A stretch of 64,000 bases of DNA from Neofusicoccum parvum (Eukaryota > Ascomycota > Dothideomycetes > Botryosphaeriales > Botryosphaeriaceae). The notes beneath the pieces are model-generated. The model worked only from the letters and a program-made list of their open reading frames with translations. It had not been told where the DNA came from and did not search any database. Made by a program: the position numbers and the translations under genes. The DNA is taken from NCBI GenBank assembly GCA_020912385.1, contig CP087219.1:1054001-1118000 (forward strand). Direction: 5' to 3'. Positions 36,454-49,098 of this stretch are shown one piece after another (positions within the stretch are counted from its first letter, which is position 1; the number at the start of each line of letters is the position of its first letter).

Positions 36454-38382
36454 CTAAGAGATGCCCAGCCCTTTCGTGTCCCCGGTATTCGTTGGACTTG
36501 CTGCGCTCTCACGGCGGCTGGAATCCCTTGAGCTCTTGCCTTCCAGGGCCTCCTGCTCGAGGAAGTTTTGCCACAATTCGGCGAGGCTTTCCTTGTTCTG
36601 CTGGGCGGATGACGACGAATGGCCTTCCGATAATAACAGATCGGTGCTCGTAAGGGAGGGCGTCGAGGGGGTACGGCGGAAAGGAGACAAGGGGACGCGG
36701 AGAGTATTGTTGGCGGTGGCAGTGGAACCGGGACGGGAAAGCCCGGCTTGCTCGCGTTGTTCTAGAAATAGTATATCAGCAAAGAAACTGTTTGATGCCG
36801 AGCAAAAGCAACTTTCGGCTGATTTGACGTGGACTAACCATCGTTCCAGCCGAGTAACGCGGCAATGAGCTGGAGCACCTGGAACTTCTTTGGATCACTC
36901 CTGTCCAGCGCAAGGAAATGCAGAAGATGGTTGGTGACAATCTGCCTGTCGACGTTGTCCTCGGGTCGACCTTTCCGCAGGATGCGCAAAGCCTTGGTCA
37001 GGTGGTCGTTGAGAATGACAGCTTCATGACGAAGCTTGCCAATGAGCAGGTTCTTTTCCTTGACTTCCTTCTCAAAGGGCAACGCACGCTCGAGTTCTTT
37101 TTGCGTCGTCTCGAGCTCAGTTTTTGCCTTTTTCGAGGCCTCCTCGGCAGCATGAAGTTGCACCCGGAGCTCTTCGAGTTGGTTCTGCGAGTTCTCAACG
37201 ATCTCCCGAAGCTCTTTCTTGCGGGCTGCACAGAGCTGTTAGCTTGGGCAGCAACATCTTCGGGAAAGATGGAAGACTGACCGTCCTGGATGTCTCGCAG
37301 CGCTCTCTGCAGACCATCGACTGTCGATGTCTGCATGTCTCTTTCATTGACGGCCCTCTCCAGAGCCTCGCGCTGGCTGTTGAGCTGGTCCTCAAGCTCG
37401 GCCACCCTGTCACCAAGGTTCTCCCGGAGCGATCTCTCCTCCATGGCCAGCACCTCCCAGTCCTGCATGGCCTGCTTTGCCGTCTCGAACTCTTCCCGAG
37501 CGTACGCTTCACGCTGTATTAACTCATCCCTCTCCTTGACCCAGTTCTGCTGCGACAAGGTGGCGCGGCTGCGCAGGGTGGAGACCTCGGAGGCTTGCTC
37601 CTCGGATTGGTTGCGCAGCTGCTCGTTGTCGTCGCGGAGCTGGCGATTCTGGTCCTCGAGATCGTCGACCTGGCCGCGCAGGCGCTCTAGCTCCTCGGCG
37701 TCCTGGCGCATGCGCTCGCCCAGCTGGCTCTTGATGGTGTTGACCTTGCCGCGCAGGTCGCGGTACTGGTTCTCGGCATGCTCCTTGCTCTTGGCAGCGT
37801 CGTCGGCCTGCTGCTTCAGGCCCTGTATGTCCTCCTCATGCTTGCTCTGGATGGTCTCGAGTGACTTGCGCAGCTGGGTGACCTCCTCGCGCAGCTCGTC
37901 GCGCTCCTTGGCCAGCTGGTCGAGGCGGTCGGTCGTGTCCTGGTCCATCTGGGGCTGGTGGTCGCGGGCGCCGTTGCGCTGCGGCGTCTGCGGCTCGGAT
38001 GTGGCAGTTGATGGGCGGGTGTCAGGGTCGTCCCTCGCGCTCGACTTCTGGAAGCAATTAGCGTGTGGGCGCAGGTGGCAGGCGGGGGTGTGGGCGTGTA
38101 CCGCGGGCGAGTCGTCGCCGTCTCCGTCGCCGTCGGCGTCCTGGTCGGGGTGGTGCTGGCCATTGGCGGGCGGGGCGGCATTCTCCTGCCTGTCGGGCTG
38201 CTTCTTCTTGCTCTTCTTCTTCTTGGCCTTGGGGGTGGCCGGGCCTGGGAGCACGCAGCACCACGACGTCAGCGAGGGACTCTGGGGGAACGCTCGCGGC
38301 GTGGAGCTTGGGGGCAGGGGCAGGGGGCGCGCGACGCACCGGGAATGGGCAGCGGCGGGGCAGTCTCTTGGGTGGGAGACAT
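36454..38382 (-). CDS. RUD3: Golgi coiled-coil protein Rud3 (GRAB-domain golgin)
   Basis: Golgin of the cis-Golgi, recruited by Arf through its GRAB domain; homologous to GMAP-210. Five exons: 38382-38340, 38244-38102, 38047-37282, 37225-36839 and 36761-36454, giving 548 aa. A short N-terminus is followed by a Lys run (KAKKKKSKKK), an acidic linker, about 300 residues of heptad coiled coil and the GRAB region (RILRKGRPEDNVDRQIVTNHL, KKFQVLQLIAALLGWNDEQREQAGL, whose end is assembled across the last intron), then a Ser-rich tail. The 54-nt second intron (38048-38101) has no in-frame stop and is a multiple of three, so it could be retained as 18 extra residues. Confidence 0.88.
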
Positions 38383-39024
38383 GTTGGCCTTCATCAGCTG
38401 GGTGACGGAGGTGGAGGAGCTGTTGCGCCCAAGGCCTACGGCGTACATTGGGTGAGCCCGGCGGTCCAGTCGTCGTGTCCACAGCGCGCAGTTGCACCGG
38501 CGGAGGAACCCTTGCAGCAGCGCCCGCCAGCCGCCAATCCTCCGCCCCCGGCCCGCTGAGCGCGACCTTCCACCACACCACCACCACCATGGCCGATGGG
38601 CCCCATGGCCGCCACCACGCACCACGCCCCCGCCGGTGCCGTCGCCGCGCCCGCGCCTGTCTGGGCCGCCGCCCGCTAGCCCCAGCTGCCCGCGATTTGG
38701 AATCATGACGTGAACCTCCTTCCACCCGGCCGCGTCTGCGCGCCCGCCGTCGTCACTAACTCGCAGCCGCTCGCGGGGTACACACCATGCGGCTCTCACG
38801 CCGCCTCCCGGCGAGTGAGAGCCGCTGCTTTGCCAATCGCGCGCCAGGCCCGGCGATCCAGACCGCGGGCACCCCGCAACTGGGACCTTCTAGCTCTCCC
38901 GCCGATCTGGCGGCATGGCAGCTTAAGAACCCCGGCGGCACCGCTCCTGTGCTGCGTGCGCTCGCTGTACGCACGTCCGTCGCTTCATTCCATCAGTCTA
39001 TTTCTTACCGTTCCGTGCTTTGCC
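38383..39024. other. Divergent promoter region RUD3 / catalase-like
   Basis: 0.64 kb, very GC-rich. No additional feature recognised. Confidence 0.5.
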
Positions 39025-40234
39025 ATGACAGCCGAAGACCTGGCCAGGAGGAACTACGTCCGCTGGGATGCCGACGGCGTCGAGCAGATTCCGCCAAACG
39101 AGGCTGAGGACATCCAGGCCGTCGCCGACATGATCAACAAGATCCAGCGCACCCATTTCAACAACGCCCGCCATGCTTTTGGCGGCACCCATGCCCGCAC
39201 TCAGGGCGTCGTCAAGGGCAACTTCATTGTGTCTGATGACCTCCCCAAGCATCTCAAGCAGACAGAGCTGTTCGAGAAGGGTGGCGAGTACCCTGTAGTG
39301 TGTCGTTATAGCTCTGAGCCTGGCGATCCAGGCCTGGACGTGAGTGCCCCAGTCCTATACCTCCCCTCGCGAGTCTCCAGCAACTGCTCACACCATGATT
39401 TACTAGGACCGTATCCCGCAGCCTCGCGGATTCTCTATGAAGCTCTTCAACGTGCACGGGAAGATGTTTGATGCTGGCGCCGATTTCCCAACCCAGGATA
39501 TCGAGTTCAACAGCACGCCAGCTCTGGATCTGGCTGATGCTAAGACCACACGGGACATTATCGACCTGCGCATCAAGTACGGAGGCAACAAGCCCGAGTT
39601 GTACAAGCACCTGGAGGCCCGTCAAGACACCGATCTTCAGAAAGCTCGAGACTCTGTTCGCAACACCCATCTCGAAAGCACGCGTCAGTACTCGCAGACG
39701 GCATATCGCTTTGGGGACTACGTCATTAAATACTCCCTGGTGCCATCGTCCGAAACGCAGAAGAAGCTCTATGAGGAAACAGTAAAGCCTGCCGATGGTT
39801 CGGACATCCTGCATCGGTGGCTGCAGGCCTTCCACCGAGACCACGATGCCGAATACCTCTTCCAGGTGCAGTTCTGCGAAAATCTTGAGGACCAGCCGGT
39901 CGAATATGCGGGCACAGCGTGGGATCCAGAGAAGTACCCTTGGCAGACGGTTGCCAAGCTCGTGATCCCCAAGCAGGATAGCTTTGACTATGAGAGAAAG
40001 ACGTTTTGGGAGGACCACATGCGCGTCGATCCGTGGCATGGCTTGGTCAGCCTTCAGCCCCTGGGCAGCCCCAACCGTTTGAGGAGAGTTGGTAAGTCCA
40101 CAGGACTGGTCCACGTTGCTAGTCCATAAAAAAAACTGACATGGATTTCAGTGTATCCCGCCAGTAGCGGCCTTCGTCGCAAGATGAATGGTCGAAAGGA
40201 AATCAATGTCAAGAGCATCGACGAAATCCCATAG
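39025..40234 (+). CDS. Catalase-like haem protein
   Basis: Three exons (39025-39339, 39407-40091, 40152-40234; introns of 67 and 60 nt) give 360 aa, shorter than monofunctional catalases (about 480-750 aa). Catalase-fold landmarks are NARHAFGGTHARTQGVVKGNF (distal side), CRYSSEPGDPGLDDRIPQPRG across intron 1, GFSMKLFNVHGKMFD and, near the end, HGLVSLQPLGSPNRLRRVVY, where the tyrosine would be the proximal haem ligand. This matches the catalase-related minimal class rather than classical catalase, so peroxidase-type activity is possible and true catalase activity uncertain. No signal peptide and no peroxisomal SKL end are visible. Confidence 0.85.
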
Positions 40235-41808
40235 TGGGACGCAGAAGGGCCAGCGGAGTGAGGTATAAAAATTGGCCTGGTGTCAGATTAAAAACACCGA
40301 TTTCTACTTCTCATTGCGCCTGCTGGGCAATACATACACTCTAAAACCCAGAACTACTGCACTGGTACTCTACTGTCACATCCGCCTGCGTTGCTCTCTT
40401 GTATTTAATCACTTAAGTCAGTACAGATGCTCTAAAGCCTTGGTTTCTGCATAACCGTTCGTGCAGATACCTTCAATGCGCCAAATCAATCCTTCCTTAT
40501 CTTCAAGGTCCTATTTTCGTATCGCGCTTGCTTTGTTTCTCTGAGGGATTAAAAACAAGCGATCCGTATCGGCGTCGAGTGTGAATATTCGACGGCGAGA
40601 CATAAATCAACGATACGAGCTCTGGTATCCGAACGTAGACGAGAGGCCTGAGAGTCTTGAGTGCCGAGGCAGCCGGACAGTTGGAATGGCCAGGATTAAA
40701 GAGGACCGTGGCTTGCGCTCTGCACATTACCTAAAGCGGTAATTACCCGCAACTTTGAACGTCGAAGGATAATGGGCTTTCAACCGCGAGACAATTCGTA
40801 TGGAAGATAAGATTGCATGGGCAGATATGCATCTATGACTTCATCATCTGCGGAACATTCATGTTCCTAGGCCTAGTCTAGTCACGTGCGTGGTACAGCT
40901 CCCGTAGCGCGCGAGCTACAAAATCAAGGGCGTCCCCATGCCTTTTCCCGGCTTTTTCCTCATGATACCAAACACGGTCTCCACATACCCTTGGGTTGTC
41001 ACTATGTTGCATTGTGCAGCGAAATTGGCTTTCCACATTCCCGAGAAGACCTAGAGCGTTAGCTGGCCTGCTCGAATCTTGACGTACCATTTCGAGATTT
41101 CCTCTATGAGGGTTACGTGTTTGATCTTGCCTACATATGTTTTGGGCACGAACAGCCGGAGGCTTTCCTGTGACCTGCAACAGGACGGAAAGCATTGGAC
41201 GAGGAATAGGGCAGGGTACCCTGCCTCCCCGAGAGGGCAATCTGGCTATGCATGTTCATGACTCGATAGAAACTGGCCGGAATGAGAGTTCAGAGGAGGC
41301 GATGTGCGACAAGTCCCGGAAGTACGCGTGTTCGCCTGTGGATTTCGACAAGAGTGAGGATGCGGTAGCAATGCACGTCAGGGCGAGCATGGTCCAGCAC
41401 GTTTGGCAGATGCTACCGGAACGGGGAAATGGTGCTCAGCACGAAGCTGACTCGATGTGCATGGCCGAGTGGTTCGTCGGGCGCGGGCGGGGGCAAGGAT
41501 CTAGAGTGCCGGACTTCGGATCTGACGGAGTAACCCTGTGCACCGCCGCTGGCTTGGACCTCTGCTTGTCTCATGGAAGAACCTAATCTTCGACGCTCGG
41601 CACCAGCCTCGAGCGGGAGAGAGGCGCCCGGCAGCTCACTAGCTGTTAGCTGCCAGCTTCCCCCAAGGGGCCTGTCTTGGGCATTCACTTGAGGCTGTAT
41701 TGTATGAGATAGAGAACGCTTTATTTAGCTGCTCTGGATATCGCAAACCCCCACTACGCCGATATGCTCCGAACACGAATCTCGAAGTCGCTGCCCTCGA
41801 CCCATGGC
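40235..41808. other. Intergenic region
   Basis: 1.57 kb between the convergent catalase-like gene and ATX1. The part up to about 40870 is relatively AT-rich; the remainder carries short open frames on both strands with no recognisable domain. No supported gene. Confidence 0.5.
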
Positions 41809-42137
41809 TTACACAGCCATGGTCTGGCCGTCGGCCTCGCCGGTGTTGACCTTCTTGCCGGTCTTCTTGATGGTGGTCAGGACAGTGTCGTAATCGAGCG
41901 AGTCGGCGGCGACGACCTCGGCGGTCTGGGTGTCGAGCGAGACGGTGTGCGACTTGACGCCTGCAGAGGTGGCGCGATTAGCCGGGGGAGGGGTTCAGTC
42001 AGGGTCGGGCGGGGCAGGCTGCGGGGAGCTGGGGCGGGAGAGTGCTCACCGTCCAGCTTCTTGAGGACACGGTCGACGGCGCCGGAGCAGCCGCCGCAGG
42101 TCATGGTGATGTTGAACTTGTAGTTGTGCTCGGCCAT
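41809..42137 (-). CDS. ATX1: Copper metallochaperone Atx1
   Basis: Cytosolic copper carrier that delivers Cu(I) to the Golgi P-type ATPase Ccc2. Two exons (42137-42050, 41960-41809; intron 41961-42049) give 79 aa. The HMA domain has the metal site MTCGGC at residues 12-17 and the second-half lysines KKTGKK expected of Atx1 docking. The fold pattern NITMTCGGCSGAVDRVLKKLDGVKSH is split here at GVK by the intron. Length and lack of a second domain exclude the Ccs1 type. Confidence 0.95.
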
Positions 42138-42697
42138 GGCGGTGGATGTGCGAGCTGCGACGGCGGCAGGGTCAGGCTTGGTTGGGGGGCAGAGAGCTTG
42201 TTCGGAGCGCGTACTGTGTCTGGAGACGGCGGCGGATCGAGAAACGGGCGGAGGCAGCTGTGGGAGGTGTCGGAGGGCTTTGTCGAGGGGGGAGAGCCGG
42301 CGGGAATGGCGTGCTGAAGTCAATAAATAGGGCACCGGCGTGCTGAGACGGAGCAGAGGACAGCGTTACAAATCCAGCTCCAGCACTCGAGCCCGGCCTT
42401 AGGCTTCACGCCGCGGCTTCGCTTCTGCGGTCCTGCGTGCGCGGTGCCTGCATGATCTCCAGCGTGAAACTTGCTCATGTCACAGCGCTGCTGGCCCGCC
42501 CCCCCCCCCGCGCTGGCTCGCGCCTCTGGGTTGATTGGCGACCCGTGGGCGAGCGCGGGCTCTGCGCAAACGTCACTGCGGCCCAGGGCAAGCGAGTCGC
42601 GGTGGCGGGGCCTGTCTTCCCAAGAGAGCGCGCCGCCGACGGTCTGTAAACACGCTCCACACCAGCGCCTGCGCCCTCCACCGGGAACACCGCACCC
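42138..42697. other. Divergent promoter region ATX1 / palA
   Basis: 0.56 kb, GC-rich, with an 11-C run at 42499-42509. No additional feature recognised. Confidence 0.5.
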
Positions 42698-45554
42698 ATG
42701 GCGTCGTGCGTAAGCTCCCTTGCGCGCTGCCGGCTGCTCGACTGACCACCTGCCTCGCAGCTACATTCTTCACCTGCCCTTCCGCCGCACCCATTCGGTC
42801 ACGCTCGCCGACGCCATCAAGCAGTACATCTCCAGCAAATATGACCAGCACCCGGACATGTTCACCGCCGACCTCGACGCAATCGATGCCTTGCGCTCTG
42901 GCGCCATCCACGCCGTGGAGCCGCACCAGAGCGGCATTCGCAAGCTGCAGGCATACGCGGCCCAGCTCGTCTGGATCGGCGGGAAATTCCCGGTCGACGT
43001 AGGTGCACCGGTGGACATGCTAGGCCGACGGCTGGCTGACAGGAACTCGGGCTGTTGCAGATAGGTGTCGACTTCTCCTGGTTTCCCGCTTTGGGCTACA
43101 ACACTCAGCGGCCTGGTATGTGTCTCCAGCCAGCTCCCGCAGCACGCCACCGAGGCTGACACACGCGGCAATAGTGTCGGAGAATAACATTCGCTTCGAG
43201 TTGGCCAACGTGCTGTTCAATCTTGCCGCCATGTACTCGCAGCTGGCAACCTCGACGAATAGGACCACTGCCGACGGCCTGAAACTCGCGTGCAACTACT
43301 TCTGCCTCGCCGCTGGCGTGCTGTCCCACCTCAAAATCAGCGTTATCCCCGATATGCGCTCAAGCCCGCCGGAGGACATGGACGCTATGACGCTGGAGAG
43401 TCTGGAACACCTCATGCTCGCGCAGGCGCAGGAGTGCTTCTGGCAGAAAGCTGTGAAGGACGGGCTGAAAGACGCCTCGATATCCAAGCTTGCAGCCAAA
43501 GTGTCTGACTTATATTCGGATGCTAGCGACTGGGGAATCAAGTCCGATGCCGTCAGCAGTGAATGGATCCATCACATGGGCGCGAAGCACCACCATTTCG
43601 CTGCGGCTGCACAGTACAGAGCTGCTCGCGACTGCCTGGAGAAGCGCAAATATGGCGAGGAGGTCGCCCGGCTGAGAGACAGCCTGATCTGTGCCAACGA
43701 GGCGCTGAAAGAGGCGCGGTACATTAACAAAACAGTTTTGGGAGATCTGAGCGGGCTCAAGAATCGGGTCACCGAGGATCTGAAGCGTGCCGAGAAAGAC
43801 AACGACATGATCTATTTGCGTACGTCCTGCGGAACACATTTGCGGCTTCAACATCTGACTGGCAACTACAGAGCCTGTCCCCCCGAAACCCGAACTGAAA
43901 ACGCTGGACCGGGCCACCATGGTATCCGCAAAAGCCCCCAAGGAAGTGTCGGACCCTTTGTCGCTGCTGGGTGACAACAGCGATCTCGGAAGGCCTCTCT
44001 TCTCGAAGCTCGTACCGTACTCTGTCCACATTGCTGCAAGCATCTACGCCGACCGTAGAGATCGTCTGGTGACTAAGACGATTGACGAATTGGAAGGACT
44101 GACCGCCAGGATCCACGAGTATGATATCTGATGTTTGGTCGAGGAAACAAGAAACTGACTTGGTTGGCAGGGTTCTGAAAAGCCTGAATCTTCCGGGATC
44201 TCTCCAGGCGCTTGAGAAACCCCTGGGCTTGCCGCCTGGGCTTGTTTCACATGCAGAGGAAATACGTCAACAGGACGGCCTTGACCGTTTGTATCGTTCG
44301 ATTGACGAGACAGAGAAGTTGAAAGAACAAGACAGAGCAGGCTATCAAGAGGGTGTTGACCTCCTGCGTCAGGAGACGGCCGAGGATGAGCGGGCTAGGA
44401 GACAGTACGGAACGGACCGGTGGAATCGCCCGCCTTCGGCTGACGCAGCACCTAAACTTTACGCGCAAGTCAATGAGATCGACGGATACCTGAAGTCAGC
44501 GGCCAACAGTGATCAGATCGTTCAGGGCAAGATCAAAGACAACGAAAGCCACATACGGCTCCTCTCCGGCACCGACCATGATTTGGAGCAGTTCGTGCCG
44601 AGCAGTCGGCGAGTCACCATGACTGCGGCCGTTGAAAGGGAAGCGACCAAGCTCAGGGGTTGCCTTAACGAGGTCAGCCGACTTGAGAGCAGACGGAAGC
44701 GCAAGATCGAGGCGCTGAAGGCCAAGGCCCGACAGGATGACATTAGTAAGGATGGCTGACATGATGGCGCAGCAGACGATCATTGGAAGCTAATTTAACT
44801 CACAGACCCGGAACTGCTCCAAGAGACCGCTCGGCTCGAACGGGAGTATCCGATGCAGAATATTGAGGCGGTGCAATTTGAGGACCTCTTCGAGAAGCGT
44901 CTCCATAAGTATGATGTTGACAACGAAATGGTTGCCGATGAGGACCAGGAGCAACAGGCCATCGTCAGGCGCCTGGAGGACGCGAATGTGGCTTTTGTTT
45001 CTGCTCGGCGCGGCGACTCGTCGACGCGGCAGCGCGAGCAAGCACTGCAGCAGCTGGAGAACGCGTACTTCAAGTACAAGGAGATCATCTCCAATCTGGA
45101 CGTAGGGCGCAAGTTCTACAACGACCTGGCCAAGATCTGCGGGAGATTCAGAGACGACTGCCGGAATTTTGCATATCAAAGAAGGGCAGAGGCCACGCAA
45201 TTCGAGAGGTAGGTTTGAGCTGGAATGGTTTCAGAGCGGCGCACACTGACTCGGCATGCGCACAGCGATCTCTCGACGGCTATGTCGTCGTTGCACCTGC
45301 AGCAGGCCAGTGCGCTGCAGGAGCAGCGGCAGGCGGATCAAGAGAACCGCCCGTATCCAGCGCCGGTGCACGTGGACCAGCCGGCCATACCGGCGCCGAC
45401 GCCAACGCGGGCTTCGATGGCGATGGGGCCCACGAATGGGATGTGGACGCCGGAGATGCCCATCCGCTTCGGCGCGGCGCAGAGTGGGGAGGGCCAGGCG
45501 GCGCCGGCGACGGACGCCCGGTGGGACCCGTCCAAGGGCATGAAGTTCGCGTGA
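42698..45554 (+). CDS. palA: pH-response regulator PalA/Rim20 (BRO1/ALIX family)
   Basis: Scaffold of the ambient-pH pathway that binds ESCRT-III Vps32 through its BRO1 domain and the PacC/Rim101 factor through YPxL motifs. Eight exons: 42698-42705 (8 nt), 42761-42998, 43061-43115, 43175-43819, 43872-44118, 44171-44745, 44806-45208 and 45266-45554, giving 819 aa. The BRO1 domain covers roughly residues 1-380 (YILHLPFRRTHSV, VDFSWFPALGYN, NIRFELANVLFNLAAMYSQLA). It is followed by the V-shaped coiled-coil domain and a Pro-rich C-terminus ending WDPSKGMKFA, a Rim20-like end. The first coding exon is just ATG GCG TC. All exon phases close exactly. Confidence 0.95.
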
Positions 45555-46830
45555 CGGGAGTCGTAGATAGGGTTGAGATCCGTGCAGGCGAGGGCGCACG
45601 TGTCGCGGCGGGGCAGCAAGGCTGAAACGCACGTCTTGGGGGCAGGGTGGGCGGCGCGGGAATGCAGGACAGCGCGTAGGGTCGGGCTGTGGTGCTTGGG
45701 ACGCTCTTGGGACTTGGGATGGCGAGCTGGCGGGTCTAAGAATAGCTCGAAACACGCGCCGATCACCCGTGGCGGGCGGGTTTGGCTGGAGATTCGCTCG
45801 ATAGACGACGTCTTGGTTGCGCGGTGCCTGGCATGCAGACGGGCAGGACGTGAGTGGGCGCGGCGCGACGGCGACGGGGGCGGCAGCCCTGGGAAGTGCG
45901 CCTTGGGTGCGCCTTGCCAGAATTACGCTGTGGCAGTGCTCGCTCAAACGCGCCCTCAGACCATCCCGACGGCTCGGCTGGTGCCTGCACCTGCGTCATT
46001 GGCCTGGCCGCCGTTGCGCTCCCGCGGGCAGCGGAGAGGCATGCCCAGCGGCCAGCGGCCAGCGGCCAGCGTCTGCCACTCCGCCGCACCAGCCACGCAG
46101 CTCGTCGTGAGGCGGAGCCGGACGCTGGCCTGTCGCGCGAGTCGGCCGCGCTGGCGCCCCGGGTCCCTATCGCGCGCGGTGGCTCTATCGCCTCTCTCCC
46201 GCAACAACACCCCGACGGCCCGCGAGCTCAAAAGCACATAGAGATCTGCGCGCGCTGCCTGCCTTGCCCCAGCTTCAGTCCGCTCGCCTGTCGTGCCCTC
46301 TGCGAGTACAATAAGCTGTGTGGCCCGCCGCTCGGCCTAATTCCAGCCCACAGCGCGCATATCTTACTGTCCAGCCCCCACACCCGCCGCCCAACAAGGC
46401 ACCGTTTCACGCTCTCTCCCCTCCGCAGCGAGGCCTGCGCTGCGACCGCCGCCGCGCTCTGTCTCGCCGCCGCCCGCGACCCGCGACCCGCGACCGCCTG
46501 CTGCCACTCCTATTTTGGGCGCCCCGCAGGCCGAAGCTTGTGCATCCTGCCCTAGCGCTCTTGGGGCGACCGCTTATATCGCATCGCTGCCAGTCACTAA
46601 CTCCCGCCTCCCACCGCAGCTGCTGCGCCCCCAGGCTGAGTCGCAAGGCCATCCTCACCCTCAGTCGGCTCGACTGTCCGCCCACGACACCGCACCCCCG
46701 CCGCGCATAAGCTCGCGTCTAGCTGTGCGCAGCACCTCTTGCCGCGTCCCGCGCCCGCGCCCGCCTCCTCCACGTCGCCCGCCCATGGTCTGAGCGCGTG
46801 CGAGACTCCAGGAAAAGAAACATCGACATC
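45555..46830. other. Intergenic region, crzA promoter and leader
   Basis: 1.28 kb, strongly GC-rich, with pyrimidine-rich and CCGCC-rich blocks towards the crzA start that look like a long 5' leader. No supported gene. Confidence 0.5.
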
Positions 46831-49098
46831 ATGGACACCTCGCGCCGCGACCGCTCGCCCTCGCAGGGCCATCAGCCTCATATAAGCCCGCACACCTCCC
46901 CGTCGCCCCATCAGAGCTACCAGAACATCGCCGGTCTCGGTCTCGACGCCAACTCGCTGACGCCCGACAACAGCGCCTTCGCGCCCTCCTACGACCAGGC
47001 CGGCCAGCAGGGCTACCTGTCGCCCACCCACCAGCAGCAATTCGCCCAGCAGTCCGGCATCGCCGACCACGCCTTCCTCCAGGCCCAGGGCTTGCCGTCC
47101 AACCAGCCCAGCCCCCAGTTCGGCGCCCAAGGCAGCAACCTCTACTCGCAGGACCTCTTCAGCCAGGGCACTTCCGCCGCCGACAGCCAAGCCTTTAATG
47201 CCCAGTTCCTCACGAGCGCCGACGGAAACCAGGGCTCGTCCATCGACCCCTCGTACCTCCTCGACCCCCAGCTGCAAGACCAGTCCATTGATCCCTCGAG
47301 TCTCATGAACCACCAGATGTCTACCACCGCCCACTCCCCGACCCCGCCCCACCTCCTGCAGGCCGACATGTCGCGCCATGCCAGCACGAGCCCCCACGCC
47401 TCGCCGAGCTTGAACCAGGGCGCCTTCCATTCCGCGGGGCACTCCAGACAGCAGTCGCTGGACCCCAACACGGCATACGGGCAGGCACACGGTGGCGATT
47501 GGAACGGCATGTCTTTCAGAGGTCACCGGAGAGCGCCCTCCGACACGTACTCGGATGTTTCGTCAAATCACCCCTCGCCGTATTTAGGGAACAATGATAG
47601 CTTTGACCACGAGAACCCATCGCCTTTGCTCGGCGCGCAGCAGGACAATTCCATGTTCCAAGAGGTCTTGAGCTTCGGTCAGTTCTCGCTGTCTGACAAC
47701 CCCAACCAGCCCGGCATCACCCCAGGACACAGCCCCCACATATCTCCCCGCCTTGCGCCCCAGCAGCAGAATCTGCCTCCCTTCACGGCGACCAACAACT
47801 ACGGGCTTGCGCCTGTGATGAGCAACCAGCAGACTGGCCAGTCGAACATGGACATGTTTCCTGGTAGTGGCCAGGAGCCTTTCCCGGCCCTGAACCAAGA
47901 TTACGGCCTGTCGGACCAGATGTCGCCGCCGGAGATCAACATTGACTTTGCGCCGCCCTCGCGGCAGCAGAGCTTTGAGCCCCCGAAGCCCGAGGGGTCT
48001 GAGAATGCGCTCAGCCCGCCCAACAGGAGCCTCTCGCGTAATCGCATGCGCGCCAGGTCCGACCCGTTCAGCGGTGCTAGCTCGCGCGCATCGACGCCAG
48101 CCAGCGGCAACACGTCGGATCCTGCTGCGTCGCTGCACCCCAATGCTGCGAAGGTGCCCACCTCGCGCTCATCCTCCCCGCATGGCTTGCACAAGTCCTC
48201 TCGCCGGTCTTCCACCTCGAGCATTCCCCATCGCGATTACATGCTTGGCCTCGCCGACCCTAATCGACCCAATCCGAACAATCCCACGTCCGCCGCATCC
48301 AGCCCTGGGACTGGCCCTGAGCCGATCATCAACCCTGGAACTAGTGGGTCCAAGCGTACCCAGAAACACCCGGCAACCTTCCAGTGTAGCCTGTGCCCCA
48401 AGCGCTTCACACGCGCATACAATCTGCGCTCCCATCTCCGCACACATACAGACGAGCGCCCGTTCGTTTGCAGCGTTTGCGGCAAGGCATTTGCGCGCCA
48501 GCACGACCGGAAGCGGCACGAGGGGTTGCACAGTGGCGAGAAGAAATTTGTATGCCGCGGTGTGCTGAAGGACGGCAATGGCTGGGGTTGCGGACGCCGG
48601 TTTGCGCGCGCCGACGCTCTGGGACGGCATTTCAGGAGCGAGGCGGGCCGTGTGTGCATCCGCCCGTTGCTGGAGGAAGAAGCGGCGGAGAAGGGCTGGG
48701 ATATCCCGGGGGTGACCAGCCCGCCGCAGCAGCACCAAGTGTCTCAGCCCATGGAGCAGCTCAACCCGCTGGGAGGCCAGCAACAAGGCTTGGGCATGAT
48801 GATGCCACAGCATCCGCAAGGCTCACCGTTCGATCCTTTCGCCCCGCAACAGCCATCTGCCGGGTTCAATCCTGGTATGGGTGGCGGCATGGGCTTTGGG
48901 CTTCCGCAGGCGCTGCTGCAGCAGTACCCCGCCCTTGCAGGAATCCAGTGGGACGCACTGCCGCCAGCTAACAGCAACGAGGACCTGGTTGAAGACGATG
49001 CGATCAGTGGACGGAGCAGCTTCGATGCGAGCTCAGGTGGTGAGATGTTCGACGACGGCGGATGGGAGCAGACGGTCAGCGACTACGAGGGCAGATGA
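46831..49098 (+). CDS. crzA: C2H2 zinc-finger transcription factor CrzA/Crz1
   Basis: Calcineurin-activated transcription factor for calcium, cation and cell-wall stress. Intronless, 755 aa. A long Gln/Ser/Pro-rich N-terminus carries a [12 protein letters not shown] segment at about residue 370 that resembles the calcineurin-docking (PxIxIT-type) motif of Crz1 proteins, and many Ser-Pro sites. The DNA-binding region (about 518-605) has two C2H2 fingers ([20 protein letters not shown]) and a third atypical one with C-x10-C spacing ([17 protein letters not shown]), the pattern of Crz1. The start is the first ATG of the frame after an in-frame GTG region. palA lies next to it upstream. Confidence 0.94.
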   Translation: MDTSRRDRSPSQGHQPHISPHTSPSPHQSYQNIAGLGLDANSLTPDNSAFAPSYDQAGQQGYLSPTHQQQFAQQSGIADHAFLQAQGLPSNQPSPQFGAQGSNLYSQDLFSQGTSAADSQAFNAQFLTSADGNQGSSIDPSYLLDPQLQDQSIDPSSLMNHQMSTTAHSPTPPHLLQADMSRHASTSPHASPSLNQGAFHSAGHSRQQSLDPNTAYGQAHGGDWNGMSFRGHRRAPSDTYSDVSSNHPSPYLGNNDSFDHENPSPLLGAQQDNSMFQEVLSFGQFSLSDNPNQPGITPGHSPHISPRLAPQQQNLPPFTATNNYGLAPVMSNQQTGQSNMDMFPGSGQEPFPALNQDYGLSDQMSPPEINIDFAPPSRQQSFEPPKPEGSENALSPPNRSLSRNRMRARSDPFSGASSRASTPASGNTSDPAASLHPNAAKVPTSRSSSPHGLHKSSRRSSTSSIPHRDYMLGLADPNRPNPNNPTSAASSPGTGPEPIINPGTSGSKRTQKHPATFQCSLCPKRFTRAYNLRSHLRTHTDERPFVCSVCGKAFARQHDRKRHEGLHSGEKKFVCRGVLKDGNGWGCGRRFARADALGRHFRSEAGRVCIRPLLEEEAAEKGWDIPGVTSPPQQHQVSQPMEQLNPLGGQQQGLGMMMPQHPQGSPFDPFAPQQPSAGFNPGMGGGMGFGLPQALLQQYPALAGIQWDALPPANSNEDLVEDDAISGRSSFDASSGGEMFDDGGWEQTVSDYEGR

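Noticed and set aside
40878..41586. Overlapping open frames on both strands between the catalase-like gene and ATX1
   Set aside because: No recognisable domain, no supporting splice structure and no codon bias like neighbouring genes.
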